From contig JAEWGI010000060.1 of the NCBI GenBank assembly GCA_023388355.1, positions 1 to 43,284 of the forward strand: a stretch of 43,284 nt of DNA, in the 5' to 3' direction. The notes beneath the pieces were generated by a model, which did no database searches, was not told the DNA's origin, and saw only the letters and a program-made list of their open reading frames with translations. The position numbers and the translations under genes are program-made. The stretch comes from Pseudomonadota bacterium (lineage in GTDB: Bacteria; Pseudomonadota; Gammaproteobacteria; Xanthomonadales; Xanthomonadaceae). Shown in pieces: positions 26,133 to 35,220 of the stretch (positions are counted from its first letter, which is position 1; each line of letters opens with the position of its first letter).

Positions 26133-26591
26133 TCAATGCGCGCAGGTGGCGTCGTGCACGTGGCCGTGGTTGAGCCGCAGGTTGGCAAGGTGCGCTAGGC
26201 CCACCAGGGTGCCGCCAAAGGTCATCGCAACGGCATGCGGCACCACTGAATGATGCAGCGGCGGATACAGCACGCCCACCCACAGCACCAGCAGCCCGGG
26301 TACCAGCAGCGCAAGCGCCCGCGCCGTGCGGTGGCGGCGGTAGCTCCACACCAGCACCGCCAGCCCGAACAGGGTGGCGAACAGGACGAAGGCCAGTTCC
26401 AGGGTGGGCGCCAGCAGCACCGCCACCCCCAGCGTGGGCAGCAGCGCGATCAGGATCGGCAGCAGGGCGCAATGCAGCGCGCAGACCAGTGCACCGGTCG
26501 CGCCGATGCGGTCCAGCAGCTGATGGCGTTTACGGGGTGACAAGCGGTGGGCCAAGGTGACAGTCTCGATTGCAACAATATAACATTCCAT
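26133..26591 (-). CDS. MerC domain membrane protein
   Basis: This is a MerC-family integral membrane protein of up to 152 residues with four helices. It has the family motif LLDRIGATGALVCALHCALLP, in which the two Cys in CALHC are the presumed metal-binding pair. The C-terminus is His-rich (NHGHVHDATCAH). MerC proteins carry metal ions; with a ZnuD-like receptor and Zur next door, zinc is a fair guess. The start is doubtful. ATG 26591 overlaps the presumed operator and promoter, so TTG at 26555 or 26543, inside the same frame, may be the real start. It is divergent from the receptor gene. Confidence 0.8.
   Translation of the reverse strand: MECYIVAIETVTLAHRLSPRKRHQLLDRIGATGALVCALHCALLPILIALLPTLGVAVLLAPTLELAFVLFATLFGLAVLVWSYRRHRTARALALLVPGLLVLWVGVLYPPLHHSVVPHAVAMTFGGTLVGLAHLANLRLNHGHVHDATCAH
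26568..26589. promoter_or_regulatory. Candidate Zur operator
   Basis: GATTGCAACAATATAACATTCC is an AT-rich, imperfect palindrome in otherwise GC-rich DNA. Its right half, TATAACATTCC, closely matches half of the known enterobacterial Zur box; the left half is degenerate. It lies between divergent MerC-like and ZnuD-like genes and includes TATAAC as a possible -10 for the receptor. A zur gene is 2.2 kb away. Confidence 0.6.
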
Positions 26592-26617
26592 CAGCTCCGA
26601 ATCCTCACACACCCACC

Positions 26618-28786
26618 ATGCCTCGACAGCGTCCTTTCCCACGTCGCCACCTCCTCGCCCTCGCCCTGCTGGCGGTGCTGCCCGCGCAGGCGCAGGACAC
26701 CGGTCGCCAGCACGGCCACGAGGACGAACCGCGCAACCTGGCGGCGGTGGAAGTGCGCGCAACACCGCTTGCCGATACCGCCGAAAACCTGACGATGCCG
26801 GTCGAGATCCTGGCCGGCAGCCGGCTGGACGAGGCCCGCGCCGGCACCCTCGGGGAAACCGTTTCCCGGCTGCCGGGGGTGCAGTCGTCGAACTTCGGCC
26901 CCGGCGTTGGTCGACCGATCATCCGCGGCCTCGACGGCGCGCGCGTTCAGGTGCTCAGCGACGGCCTTGGCTCGGGCGACGTCTCCACCCTCAGCGTCGA
27001 CCACGCGGTCTCGATCGAGCCGTTCCTCGCCGACCAGATCGAGGTACTGAAGGGCCCGGCCACCCTGCTCTACGGCAGCGGCGCGATTGGCGGCGCGGTC
27101 AACGTGGTCGATGGCCGCGTCCCCGAGGCGCTGCCCGAGCAGCCGTTGGAAGGCCGTGCCGAACTGCGCGGGGCCAGCGGCAATCGCGAGCGCACCGGCA
27201 TGTTGCGGCTGGACGGCAGCGCCGGGCGCATCGCGTTCCATGTCGATGCGCTGCACCGGGAGACCGATGACTACGCCATCCCGGGTTATCCCGAAAGCGC
27301 TGCACTGATGGCCGAGCATGGCGAGCAGCCCGACCCCGACAGCGCCGGCCGCCTGCCCAACAGCGCGGTGCGCACCGACAGCGCAGCGCTGGGACTGGCG
27401 TGGATCGGCGACCGCGGTTTCCTCGGCGGCGCGGTGAGCCTGTTCAACACCGCCTACGGGATTCCCGCCGGCCACGCACACGGTGGCCACAGCGAGGATG
27501 CCGACGTCGATGCCGACGACGAAGGGCACCCGGTGCACGTGCTGATGGACCAGCGCCGCGCGGAGTTGCGCGGCGGGATCGATGCGATCGGCCCGTTCGA
27601 GACCCTGCGGGTCAAGCTGGCGGACACCGACTACAGCCACACCGAGTTCGAGGCTGAAGCGGTAGGAACGGTGTTCCAGAATCGCCACCGCGAGGCGCGC
27701 GCGGAGCTTGTCCATCGCCCGTTCGCGGGCTGGAAGGGGGCGTTCGGGCTGCAGGCCAGCAAGCGAGATTTCGACGCCATCGGTGACGAGGCCTTCGTGC
27801 CCGCCTCGCGCAGTTACGACACCGGCCTGTTCTGGATCGGCAAGCGCGCCCTGGGCCCGCTGCAGCTTGACCTCGGCCTGCGCCACGACGACAACCGCAT
27901 CGACGTCGACAACATCGCCACCGCCGCGCCGGACCGCCACATCCATACCACCAGCGCCTCGGCCGGCCTAGGCTGGAGCATCAGCGACGCCGTGCACCTG
28001 TCATTGGGCCTGGACCGCGCGCAACGCGCCCCCGGCGCGGAGGAGCTGTACTCGCGTGGCCTGCACGTGGCCACCGGCAGCTTCGAGGTCGGCACGCCGA
28101 CGCTCAAGGTGGAGACTGCCCACCGCGTCGAGCTTGGCCTGCACCTGCACCACGGCCCGCTCGAGGCGCAACTGTCGGCCTGGCAGGTGCGCTATGACGA
28201 TTTCATCTACCTGGCCGGCACCGATGCCGAGGTCGACCATGCGCGCCTGCGCGTCTGGCGCCAGGGCGATGCGCGCCTGCACGGCCTCGAGGCGAAGCTG
28301 CGCTGGGACCTGCTCGACACGGCCAGCGGGCTGTGGTCGCTGGAGGCCTTTGCCGACACGGTGCGCGCGCGCCTCGCCCACCCGCCGGGCAGCAGCGAGG
28401 CGCTGGTGTTGCGGATCCCGCACGGCGACCACGTCGATGACGTGCAGGCACGGGTGGCGACCGGCGGGCACCTGCCGCGGATCGCGCCGGCGCGCGTGGG
28501 CGCCAGCCTGCGCTGGGAAGGCGACGCATGGCGGGCATCGCTGGGCGCGGTTCGCCACGCCCGCCAGGAGCGCGTGGCCGCCTACGAAACGGCGACGCCC
28601 GGCTATTCGCTGATCGACGCGAACCTCACCTGGCACCGCGACGGCGCGAACGGCCGCGCCTGGGAGGTGTTCGTGGACGGGCGCAACCTGACCAACCGCG
28701 AGGCGCGGCCGCATACCTCGTTCCTCAAGGACGACGTGCCTTTGGCCGGCCGCAGCATCGGCTTCGGGGTGCGCGCGTTCTTCTAG
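26618..28786 (+). CDS. znuD: TonB-dependent receptor, ZnuD-like zinc uptake
   Basis: This is an outer-membrane TonB-dependent receptor of 722 residues. A signal peptide ends after LPAQAQ (residue 26), followed by a His-rich mature start (GRQHGHEDE). The plug domain covers about 45-165 with PGVQSSNFGPGVGRPIIRG and VLKGPATLLYGSGAIGG, then the beta-barrel ends in GFGVRAFF with C-terminal Phe. A His/Asp-rich extracellular-type loop at 286-307 (HAHGGHSED...DEGHPVH) resembles the metal-trapping loop of Neisseria ZnuD. With the AT-rich Zur-box candidate upstream and zur downstream, zinc uptake is the best inference. Other metals are possible. Confidence 0.88.
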   Translation: MPRQRPFPRRHLLALALLAVLPAQAQDTGRQHGHEDEPRNLAAVEVRATPLADTAENLTMPVEILAGSRLDEARAGTLGETVSRLPGVQSSNFGPGVGRPIIRGLDGARVQVLSDGLGSGDVSTLSVDHAVSIEPFLADQIEVLKGPATLLYGSGAIGGAVNVVDGRVPEALPEQPLEGRAELRGASGNRERTGMLRLDGSAGRIAFHVDALHRETDDYAIPGYPESAALMAEHGEQPDPDSAGRLPNSAVRTDSAALGLAWIGDRGFLGGAVSLFNTAYGIPAGHAHGGHSEDADVDADDEGHPVHVLMDQRRAELRGGIDAIGPFETLRVKLADTDYSHTEFEAEAVGTVFQNRHREARAELVHRPFAGWKGAFGLQASKRDFDAIGDEAFVPASRSYDTGLFWIGKRALGPLQLDLGLRHDDNRIDVDNIATAAPDRHIHTTSASAGLGWSISDAVHLSLGLDRAQRAPGAEELYSRGLHVATGSFEVGTPTLKVETAHRVELGLHLHHGPLEAQLSAWQVRYDDFIYLAGTDAEVDHARLRVWRQGDARLHGLEAKLRWDLLDTASGLWSLEAFADTVRARLAHPPGSSEALVLRIPHGDHVDDVQARVATGGHLPRIAPARVGASLRWEGDAWRASLGAVRHARQERVAAYETATPGYSLIDANLTWHRDGANGRAWEVFVDGRNLTNREARPHTSFLKDDVPLAGRSIGFGVRAFF

Positions 28787-28829
28787 CGGGACGGCGCGCC
28801 ACCCGTGGGCGCGCCGATGACGATGCGGG

Positions 28830-29324
28830 TCAGGACGCGGCGCAGCGCGCGCACAGGCCGTGCACCTCGAGCGTCTGCGCTTGCGGCGCGAACCCCAGCT
28901 TGCGCGCAGCGGTGTCCAGTGCGGAGACGATGCTCGCGTCCTCGAGCTCCGTCGCCGCGTTGCAGCCCTCGCAGATCAGGAACGGCACCGAATGCTGCGC
29001 GCTGCTTGGATGGTGGCAGGCGACGAAGGCGTTGATCGATTCCAGCTTGTGGATGAAGCCATTGGCCAGCAGGAAATCCAGCGCGCGGTAGACCGTGGGC
29101 GGCGCCGCCGCGCCCGGCGCGCCGTCCTTCTCCAGGCGAATGCGCTCCAGCAGGTCGTAGGCCTTGATCGGCTTGCCGGCATCGGCCACGAGCTGCAGCA
29201 CGCGCGCGCGGATCGGGGTCAGGCGCAGGCCGCGCTCGCCGCAGGCACGCTCGACCGCGGACACGAAATCCCCCGCGTCGTGGACGTGGCGGCTGGGATC
29301 CGTGCAGGCGTGCGGCGCGCTCAT
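28830..29324 (-). CDS. zur: Fur-family transcriptional repressor Zur
   Basis: Zur senses zinc and represses zinc-uptake genes. The 164-residue product has a Fur winged helix (LRLTPIRARVLQLVADAGKPIKAYDLL, with TVYRALDFLLANGFIHKLE), then a metal-binding half with FVACHH, and two structural Cys pairs, LICEGCNAA and GLCARC. The spacing and FVACHH favour Zur over Fur. The ATG at 29324 lies 9 nt after the gltX stop, so zur is probably transcribed from gltX. It converges on the ZnuD-like gene. Confidence 0.87.
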   Translation of the reverse strand: MSAPHACTDPSRHVHDAGDFVSAVERACGERGLRLTPIRARVLQLVADAGKPIKAYDLLERIRLEKDGAPGAAAPPTVYRALDFLLANGFIHKLESINAFVACHHPSSAQHSVPFLICEGCNAATELEDASIVSALDTAARKLGFAPQAQTLEVHGLCARCAAS

Positions 29325-29333
29325 GCCCCAGAT

Positions 29334-30758
29334 CTAGGCGCCCGGCGGGAGCATTGCAAGGGCGGCGTCGATCCTCTGCAGCGCCTGGTCGCGGCCGCAC
29401 AGGTACACGGTCCAGCCGATGTCCGGGCTGACCTGGGTGCCGGTGATCGCCACCCGCATCGGCTGCGCGATCTTGCCCATGCCGATGCCCTGCGCCTCGG
29501 CGGTGGCCTTGAGCGCCTCACCGATCGCCTCGGGCGTCCACGCCGCCAGTCCGGCGAGGCGGCCGCGCGCATCCTGCAGCGGGCCGCGCGCGTCCGGCTT
29601 GAAATGTTTGGCAACCGCCGCCTCGTCATAGGCCGCCAGCGGTTGGAACCACACCGTCGCCTTCTCCACCATCTCCTTCAGCGTCTGCGCGCGCTCGCGC
29701 AATGCCAGGACCACGTCGACGGGCGTGGGTCCTTGCGAGAGGTCGAGGCCGGCCTGCCGCAGATGCCACTCCAGGTGCGGGGCGAGCGCCACGGGATCGT
29801 CGGACTTCAGGTACTGCTGGTTGAGCCAGCCCAGCTTGGCCATGTCCAGCCGCGCGGCCTTGGCGTTGACGTCGGCGAGGTCGAACAGCGACTGCATCTG
29901 CGCCACCGAGAACACTTCCTGGTCGCCATGCGACCAGCCCAGCCGCACCAGGTAGTTCAGCAGCGCATGCGGCAGGTAGCCGGCATCGCGGTACTGCATG
30001 ACGTCGGCCGCGCCGGTGCGCTTGGAGAGCTTGGCGCCCTGCTCGTCGAGGATCATCGGCAGGTGCGCGAAGGCCGGCACCGGCGCGCCGAGCGCCTGGT
30101 AGATGTTGATCTGGCGCGGGGTGTTGTTGACGTGGTCGTCGCCGCGCACCACGTCGGTGATGCGCATGTCGATGTCGTCCACCACCACGGCGAAGTTGTA
30201 GGTGGCGTAGCCGTCGGGGCGGAAGATCACCAGGTCGTCGAGCTCGCTGTTGGCGATCTCGATCCGGCCCTTGACCTTGTCGTCCCAGGCCACCGCGCCT
30301 TCGAGCGGATTGCGGAAGCGGATCACGCGGTTCGGGTCGCCGGCGCGCGATGCGTGGTAGTCGGCGCCTGCGGCGCGGTCGCGCCATTCACCGCTGTAGC
30401 GCGGCTTGTCGCCCCTGGCCATCGCCGCCTCGCGCATCGCGTCGAGCTCGGCCTTCGTTTCGTAGGCGTAGTAGGCCTTGTCCTCGGCGACCAGGCGCTC
30501 GGCGGCTTCGCGGTAGCGGTCCAGGCGCTGGGTCTGGTAGACCGGGCCTTCGTCGTAGTCCAGGCCCAGCCAGGCCATGGCGTCGAGGATCGCGTCGATC
30601 GCGGCCTGGGTGCTGCGCTCGCGGTCGGTATCCTCGATCCGCAGGATGAACTCGCCGCCGCGGTGGCGCGCCTCCAGCCAGCAGTACAGCGCGGTGCGCG
30701 CGCCGCCGATGTGCAGGTAGCCGGTGGGGCTGGGGGCGAAGCGGGTGCGGCAGGGCAT
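29334..30758 (-). CDS. gltX: Glutamyl-tRNA synthetase
   Basis: GltX charges tRNA with glutamate using ATP. The 474-residue class I synthetase has the HIGH-type motif HIGG (16-19) within [18 protein letters not shown], the KMSKS-type loop KLSKR near residue 245, and the alpha-helical anticodon domain at the C-terminus. The Cys-based zinc module of the E. coli enzyme is missing, as in several gammaproteobacterial GltX proteins. TAGAAT on the minus strand about 35 nt before ATG 30758 may be the -10. zur follows after 9 nt. It is divergent from lpxH across 91 bp. Confidence 0.96.
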   Translation of the reverse strand: MPCRTRFAPSPTGYLHIGGARTALYCWLEARHRGGEFILRIEDTDRERSTQAAIDAILDAMAWLGLDYDEGPVYQTQRLDRYREAAERLVAEDKAYYAYETKAELDAMREAAMARGDKPRYSGEWRDRAAGADYHASRAGDPNRVIRFRNPLEGAVAWDDKVKGRIEIANSELDDLVIFRPDGYATYNFAVVVDDIDMRITDVVRGDDHVNNTPRQINIYQALGAPVPAFAHLPMILDEQGAKLSKRTGAADVMQYRDAGYLPHALLNYLVRLGWSHGDQEVFSVAQMQSLFDLADVNAKAARLDMAKLGWLNQQYLKSDDPVALAPHLEWHLRQAGLDLSQGPTPVDVVLALRERAQTLKEMVEKATVWFQPLAAYDEAAVAKHFKPDARGPLQDARGRLAGLAAWTPEAIGEALKATAEAQGIGMGKIAQPMRVAITGTQVSPDIGWTVYLCGRDQALQRIDAALAMLPPGA

Positions 30759-30837
30759 GGGGGGCCGGGGGATGGGATTTCGACCATTCTAGCGAAGGCG
30801 GGTTGCCAGCGCCTTCGGGCCGTCGCCAACCACCCAC

Positions 30838-30843
30838 TACAAT
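30838..30843 (+). promoter_or_regulatory. lpxH: -10-like TACAAT, 6 nt before ATG of lpxH
   Basis: TACAAT is followed by CCCCGC and ATG 30850. The hexamer is identical to those at hutF and hutI and at the same distance. Confidence 0.5.
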
Positions 30844-30849
30844 CCCCGC

Positions 30850-31617
30850 ATGACCACCCTGCTCGTCTCCGACCTGCATCTCGATCCGGCGCGGCCGCAC
30901 ATCACCCGCCTGTTCACCGATTTCCTCGCCGGCGAGGCGCGCGATGCAGGCGCGCTGTACATCCTTGGCGACCTGTTCGAGGCCTGGGTGGGCGATGACG
31001 ATCCTTCCGAAGCGGGCGCGTCGGTCGCGGACGGACTGCGCGCCGCGTCCGATGCCGGCGTGGCGGTGTATTTCCAGCACGGCAACCGCGACTTCCTGCT
31101 GGGCGACGCCTATGCCGCGCGCGCCGGTTTGACCATCCTGCCCGACCCTGCGGTGATCCTGCTCGACGGGACACCGGTGCTGCTGGGCCACGGCGACCTG
31201 CTGTGCACCGACGACGAGGCCTACCAGGCCTTCCGCGCCCAGACCCGCGACCCGGCCTGGCGGGCGCGCTTCCTGTCGCAGCCGCTGCAGGCGCGGCTCG
31301 CGTTCGCGGCGCAGGCGCGCGCCGCCAGCCAGGCGCGGCAGGGCGAGCTGCACGAAGCGGGCACGATGGAGACGATCACCGACGTCGCACCGGCCACGGT
31401 CGAGGAGCTGTTCGCGCGCTATGGCGTGGACACCATGATCCACGGCCACACCCACCGGCCCGCGATCCATACGCTCGTCGTTGGCGATCGCGACTGCCGG
31501 CGCATCGTGCTCGGCGACTGGTACACGCAGGGTTCCGTGCTGCGCGTGCGCGACGGCCACTACGACCTGCGCGCCCTCCCGCTGGCGGCCGGCAACGCGG
31601 CTCCGGCGCCGTCGTAG
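30850..31617 (+). CDS. lpxH: UDP-2,3-diacylglucosamine diphosphatase
   Basis: LpxH hydrolyses UDP-2,3-diacylglucosamine to lipid X, a step in lipid A synthesis at the inner membrane. The 255-residue metallophosphoesterase has the metal motifs SDLHLD (residues 7-12), [22 protein letters not shown] and HGHTHRP, all typical of LpxH rather than LpxG. ATG 30850 lacks a Shine-Dalgarno site and follows TACAAT by 6 nt. Its TAG stop is part of the GTAG head of the following REP repeat. It converges on the ferritin-like gene across 97 bp. Confidence 0.94.
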   Translation: MTTLLVSDLHLDPARPHITRLFTDFLAGEARDAGALYILGDLFEAWVGDDDPSEAGASVADGLRAASDAGVAVYFQHGNRDFLLGDAYAARAGLTILPDPAVILLDGTPVLLGHGDLLCTDDEAYQAFRAQTRDPAWRARFLSQPLQARLAFAAQARAASQARQGELHEAGTMETITDVAPATVEELFARYGVDTMIHGHTHRPAIHTLVVGDRDCRRIVLGDWYTQGSVLRVRDGHYDLRALPLAAGNAAPAPS

Positions 31618-31692
31618 CAACCGCTTCGGCCGCGACAGGCGCGTCCGGTCGCACCGGAGGCCGGCATTCCGTCGCGGCCGAGGCCGCTCCCG
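31614..31692. repeat. REP-type inverted repeat after lpxH
   Basis: The GTAG at 31614-31617, which includes the lpxH stop, starts one hairpin unit. A second unit lies inverted at 31671-31691. They share an 11-nt perfect arm, TCGGCCGCGAC (31626-31636) against GTCGCGGCCGA (31671-31681). Between them TCCGGT/ACCGGA (31644-31649, 31653-31658) forms an inner stem. The second unit read on the minus strand, GGGAGCGGCCTCGGCCGCGAC, is a common Xanthomonad intergenic repeat type. It fills most of the gap to the next gene. Confidence 0.65.
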
Positions 31693-31714
31693 GCGGAGGT
31701 CTGAAGAACTGTCG

Positions 31715-32593
31715 TCAATCGCCGGGGCTTTCAGCAGACGCGTGCCCGGCAACAGCCGGTTGTTCGGACCTTCCCTGGATGACCGAGGCAGACCGGGCGG
31801 CCTGCTGCAGCGCGGCCAGTTCCTCGTCGCTGAAGCCTGCGGCGCTGCGGGCCTCGATATTGAACGGGCCGTGCAGCACTTCACGCGCGTACTGCGCCAG
31901 CAGTTCGCGGAACTTCGACTCCGGCTCGATGTCCCGCCGTTCGCAGAACCAGCGGAACCAGCGGCTGCCGGCAGCCACGTGCGCGATCTCCTCGCGCAGG
32001 ATCACTTCCAGCACATCGGCTGTCGCATCGTCACGGAGCGAGCGCAGCTTCACGATCATGCCGGGCGTGACGTCCAGCCCGCGCGCCTCCAGCACCCGCG
32101 GCACCAGGGCCATGCGCGCCAGTCCGTCGTGGGCGGTCTTCTCGCACATTTCCCACAGGCCGTTGTGGGCGTCGAAATCGCCGTAGTCGTGGCCCAGCGC
32201 CTGCAGCCGTTCGCGCAGCATCAGGAAGTGCCGCGACTCGTCGTCGGCGATGCGCACCCAGTCGGCGTAGAAGTCCGCGGGCAAGCCGCGGAAGCGGTAG
32301 GCGGCATCCCAGGCCAGGTCGACGGCGTTGAGTTCGATGTGGGCGATGGCGTGGATGAAGGCAGCGCGCCCGGCGCCGCTGCCCAGGCCGCGGCGCGGCA
32401 GGTCGCGCGGATGCACCAGCGACGGCCGCGCCGGCCTGCCGGGCATGCGGATCGCCTGCGGCGGAGGAGCGTCCTGTGGAACGGCGAGTCCGCCGCGCGC
32501 GAACGCGGCCGCATGGCCGCGGGTCAGTGCGATCTTGTCGTCGACCGACGCCGCGTCCAGGCACTCGCGCGCGGCCTCGAACAGCGTCCTCAT
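31715..32593 (-). CDS. Ferritin-like (DUF455) protein
   Basis: This is a 292-residue protein of the DUF455 ferritin-like family. Its four-helix core carries likely diiron ligands: AHIELNAVDLAW (Glu/His), DDESRHFLML, and EEIAHVAAG. The reaction is unknown; relatives appear in tRNA or cell-envelope contexts. The C-terminal 25 residues are low in order (QPAVAGHASAESPGD). It starts 19 bp after the purF stop on the same strand, so it may be read with purF. It converges on lpxH. Confidence 0.85.
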   Translation of the reverse strand: MRTLFEAARECLDAASVDDKIALTRGHAAAFARGGLAVPQDAPPPQAIRMPGRPARPSLVHPRDLPRRGLGSGAGRAAFIHAIAHIELNAVDLAWDAAYRFRGLPADFYADWVRIADDESRHFLMLRERLQALGHDYGDFDAHNGLWEMCEKTAHDGLARMALVPRVLEARGLDVTPGMIVKLRSLRDDATADVLEVILREEIAHVAAGSRWFRWFCERRDIEPESKFRELLAQYAREVLHGPFNIEARSAAGFSDEELAALQQAARSASVIQGRSEQPAVAGHASAESPGD

Positions 32594-32612
32594 CCCATCC
32601 CCCGCTCCGGGA

Positions 32613-34085
32613 TCAGAGCGAGAGCCTGCGCTGGCGCTTGGCGTCGTCCGAGCGCAGCTGCTTGAGGCCCTCGAAATACCCCGGCTCCACCCCGGTGACG
32701 TACTCGCCGCTGAAGCAGGAGCTGTCGAACTTCATGCCGGTGAACTTCGGCCCCGCAACCGCGGCCTCGAGGTCGGCCAGGTCCTGGTAGACCAGCCAGT
32801 CGCAGCCGATCATGCGCTCGATCTCCTCCTCGGTGCGACCGTAGGCGATCAGCTCCTCGGGCGTGGGCATGTCGATGCCGTAGATGTTGGGATGCCGTAC
32901 CGGCGGCGCGGCCGAGGCCAGGTAGACCTTGCGCGCGCCGGCGTCGCGCGCCATCTGCACGATCTGCTGCGAGGTGGTGCCGCGCACGATCGAGTCGTCG
33001 ACCAGCAGCACCACCCGGTTGCGGAATTCCAGCGGGATCGGGTTGAGCTTGCGCTTGACCGACTTCACCCGCTCGCCCTGCCCCGGCATGATGAAGGTGC
33101 GGCCGACGTAGCGGTTCTTGATGAAGCCCTCGCGGTACTTCACCCCCAGCACGTTGGCGATTTCCAGCGCGGCGTCGCGCGAGGTGTCGGGGATCGGGAT
33201 CACGGTGTCGATGCCATGGTCCGGGCGCAGGCGCAGGATCTTCTCGCCCAGGGTCACGCCCATGCGCATGCGCGCCTTGTGCACGGAGATGTTCTCGATC
33301 ATCGAGTCGGGGCGCGCGAAGTACACGTATTCGAAGATGCACGGCGCGTGCCCGGCCGGGTCCATGCACTGGCGGGTGTGCAGCTCGCCGCGCGGGGTCA
33401 CCACCACGCCCTCGCCCGGGGCGATGTCGCGCATGCGCTCGAAGCCGAGGATGTCCAGCGCCACCGATTCGGACGCCACCGCATATTCGTTGCCGGCATC
33501 GGTCTCGCGCTTGCCCAGCACCAGCGGACGGATGCCGTGCGGATCGCGGAACGCCACCAGGCCCAGGCCCAGCACCGTGGCCACCGCCGCATAGCCGCCG
33601 CGGGCACGGCGGCCCAGGCCCTCGATCGCGCGAAACGCCGCTTCCGGCGTGAGCGTGCGGCTCTTGTCGAGCTCGTGCGCGAACACGTTCAGCAGCACTT
33701 CCGAGTCCGACTGGGTATTGATGTTGCGCCGGTCCTGTTCGAACACCTCGCGCCGCAGGGTGTCGGTGTTGACCAGGTTGCCGTTGTGCGCCAGCGCGAT
33801 GCCGTAGGGCGAGTTGACGTAGAACGGCTGCGCTTCGTCGCTGCCCTCGCTGCCGGCGGTGGGGTAGCGGCAGTGGGCGATGCCGACCCGCCCTTCCAGC
33901 AGCCGCATGGTCCGGGCATCGAACACGTCGCGCACCAGGCCATTGCCCTTTTGCACGCGCAGCTGGGTGCCGCTGGCGGTGGCGATACCGGCCGCGTCCT
34001 GGCCGCGGTGCTGGAGCACGGTCAACCCGTCGTACAACGCGGTCGCGACTTCAGTGGTGGCGACGATGCCGATGATGCCGCACAT
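32613..34085 (-). CDS. purF: Amidophosphoribosyltransferase
   Basis: PurF makes 5-phosphoribosylamine from PRPP and glutamine, the first committed step of purine synthesis. The 490-residue protein begins MCGIIGIVA, with Cys2 the glutamine-amidotransferase nucleophile after Met removal. It has [20 protein letters not shown], and the PRPP loop [14 protein letters not shown] in the C-terminal phosphoribosyltransferase domain. No propeptide is present. It lies 54 bp downstream of dedD; cvpA, which sits between these genes in E. coli, is missing here. Confidence 0.97.
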   Translation of the reverse strand: MCGIIGIVATTEVATALYDGLTVLQHRGQDAAGIATASGTQLRVQKGNGLVRDVFDARTMRLLEGRVGIAHCRYPTAGSEGSDEAQPFYVNSPYGIALAHNGNLVNTDTLRREVFEQDRRNINTQSDSEVLLNVFAHELDKSRTLTPEAAFRAIEGLGRRARGGYAAVATVLGLGLVAFRDPHGIRPLVLGKRETDAGNEYAVASESVALDILGFERMRDIAPGEGVVVTPRGELHTRQCMDPAGHAPCIFEYVYFARPDSMIENISVHKARMRMGVTLGEKILRLRPDHGIDTVIPIPDTSRDAALEIANVLGVKYREGFIKNRYVGRTFIMPGQGERVKSVKRKLNPIPLEFRNRVVLLVDDSIVRGTTSQQIVQMARDAGARKVYLASAAPPVRHPNIYGIDMPTPEELIAYGRTEEEIERMIGCDWLVYQDLADLEAAVAGPKFTGMKFDSSCFSGEYVTGVEPGYFEGLKQLRSDDAKRQRRLSL

Positions 34086-34139
34086 GATGCGATTCCCGTT
34101 GCTGTGGGGTTTGCGAAGTGGTGACGCGACGACGACCGG

Positions 34140-35180
34140 TCAAGGGTGCGCGCGGACGATGCCGTCGAGCCCCGCGCGGGACTTGAGCTGCGACTTGAGC
34201 CGCTCGGCGTCCTCGCGGGTCGGCACCGGGCCGGCCTTGACCCGCGTCAGGCGCCCCTTGTCGGTGTCCACCGTGTCGGTGAACGCAGTCATGCCGAGGC
34301 CGCGCAGGCGATCGCGCAGGCGGGTGGCATCGGCGGCGCTGCTGAAGGCGCCGACCTGCACCGCGAACCCGACCCCGGAAGCGGCAACGGCAGGCGCGGG
34401 TCGGGGGGCAGCCTGGGTCGCCGGCGGCGTCGGTGCCGGCGCGGCAGCGGGCGAACGTGCAGCGGCTGGTGCAGTCGCCGCCGACGCGGGCTCGGCCGCA
34501 TCCAGCGCCACCACCCGCGGCGTGACGTCGTCGCGCACCCGCGCGGCGCGCACGCGCACCACTTCGGCCGCCTCGCGCGAAGCATAGGGGCCCAGCCGCA
34601 CGCGCTGCGCCGGACGCCCGTTGAGGGTGAACGGTTCGGCGTAGGCCACCAGCCCCGCGCCATCGAGCTGGCGCACGATCAGCCGCGCATCGCGCTCGCT
34701 GGAGAAAGCGCCGAAATGCACCACGTAGTCGCCTCCGGCGGCGGTGGCCGGCGGGCGTTCTGCGGCAGCCGGCGCTGCGGTCGTGGCCGCGGGAGCCGAC
34801 GATGCGGCCGGCGCGTTGTCCGGATCGGGCCGCGGACTCGCTGGAGCGGGCTCCGAGCCTGCGCGATCGGCCACGTCCGCCGCATCCGGCGCGGGCCGGT
34901 CGCCGTCCGGCGACGCGGTCGCCGTATCCACCACCGGCAGCCGGTCGCCTGCGGCGGGCTCGCGCATGGCCAGCACGCCTCCGCTCGGGGCCTCGGGCGG
35001 CACCACCAGCGGCAGGTCGACCGTCTTGTAGCCTTCCTGCGGCGCATCGGGCACGCGCATCGACAGGTCGGACACGCCACTGTCGGGCGCCGGGCCCTTG
35101 ACCAGCATCGGCAGGAAGATCACGGCCAGCGCAACCAGCACGGCGGCACCGATCAGGCGCTGTTTCAGTCCGGCATCCAT
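34140..35180 (-). CDS. dedD: SPOR-domain protein, DedD-like
   Basis: DedD-type proteins bind denuded septal peptidoglycan during division. The 346-residue product has one N-terminal membrane helix (LIGAAVLVALAVIFLPML, about 8-25), then a long Pro/Ala-rich periplasmic stretch and two SPOR domains, one near 150-220 (YVVHFGAFSSERDARLI) and one at the C-terminus (FAVQVGAFSSAADATRLRD). Two SPOR domains are more than the single one in E. coli DedD. ATG 35180 begins MDAGLKQRLIG, the usual start. Gene order folC-dedD-purF matches E. coli apart from cvpA. Confidence 0.88.
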   Translation of the reverse strand: MDAGLKQRLIGAAVLVALAVIFLPMLVKGPAPDSGVSDLSMRVPDAPQEGYKTVDLPLVVPPEAPSGGVLAMREPAAGDRLPVVDTATASPDGDRPAPDAADVADRAGSEPAPASPRPDPDNAPAASSAPAATTAAPAAAERPPATAAGGDYVVHFGAFSSERDARLIVRQLDGAGLVAYAEPFTLNGRPAQRVRLGPYASREAAEVVRVRAARVRDDVTPRVVALDAAEPASAATAPAAARSPAAAPAPTPPATQAAPRPAPAVAASGVGFAVQVGAFSSAADATRLRDRLRGLGMTAFTDTVDTDKGRLTRVKAGPVPTREDAERLKSQLKSRAGLDGIVRAHP

Positions 35181-35220
35181 CAGGTTCCGACCAGGTTCGG
35201 CAGAGCGGCGGGCGCGAGGA

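Noticed and set aside
26592..26765. N-terminal extension of the MerC-like frame to 210 residues
   Set aside because: It would run through the divergent receptor's signal peptide and promoter. The extra residues are Arg/Pro-rich with no family match.
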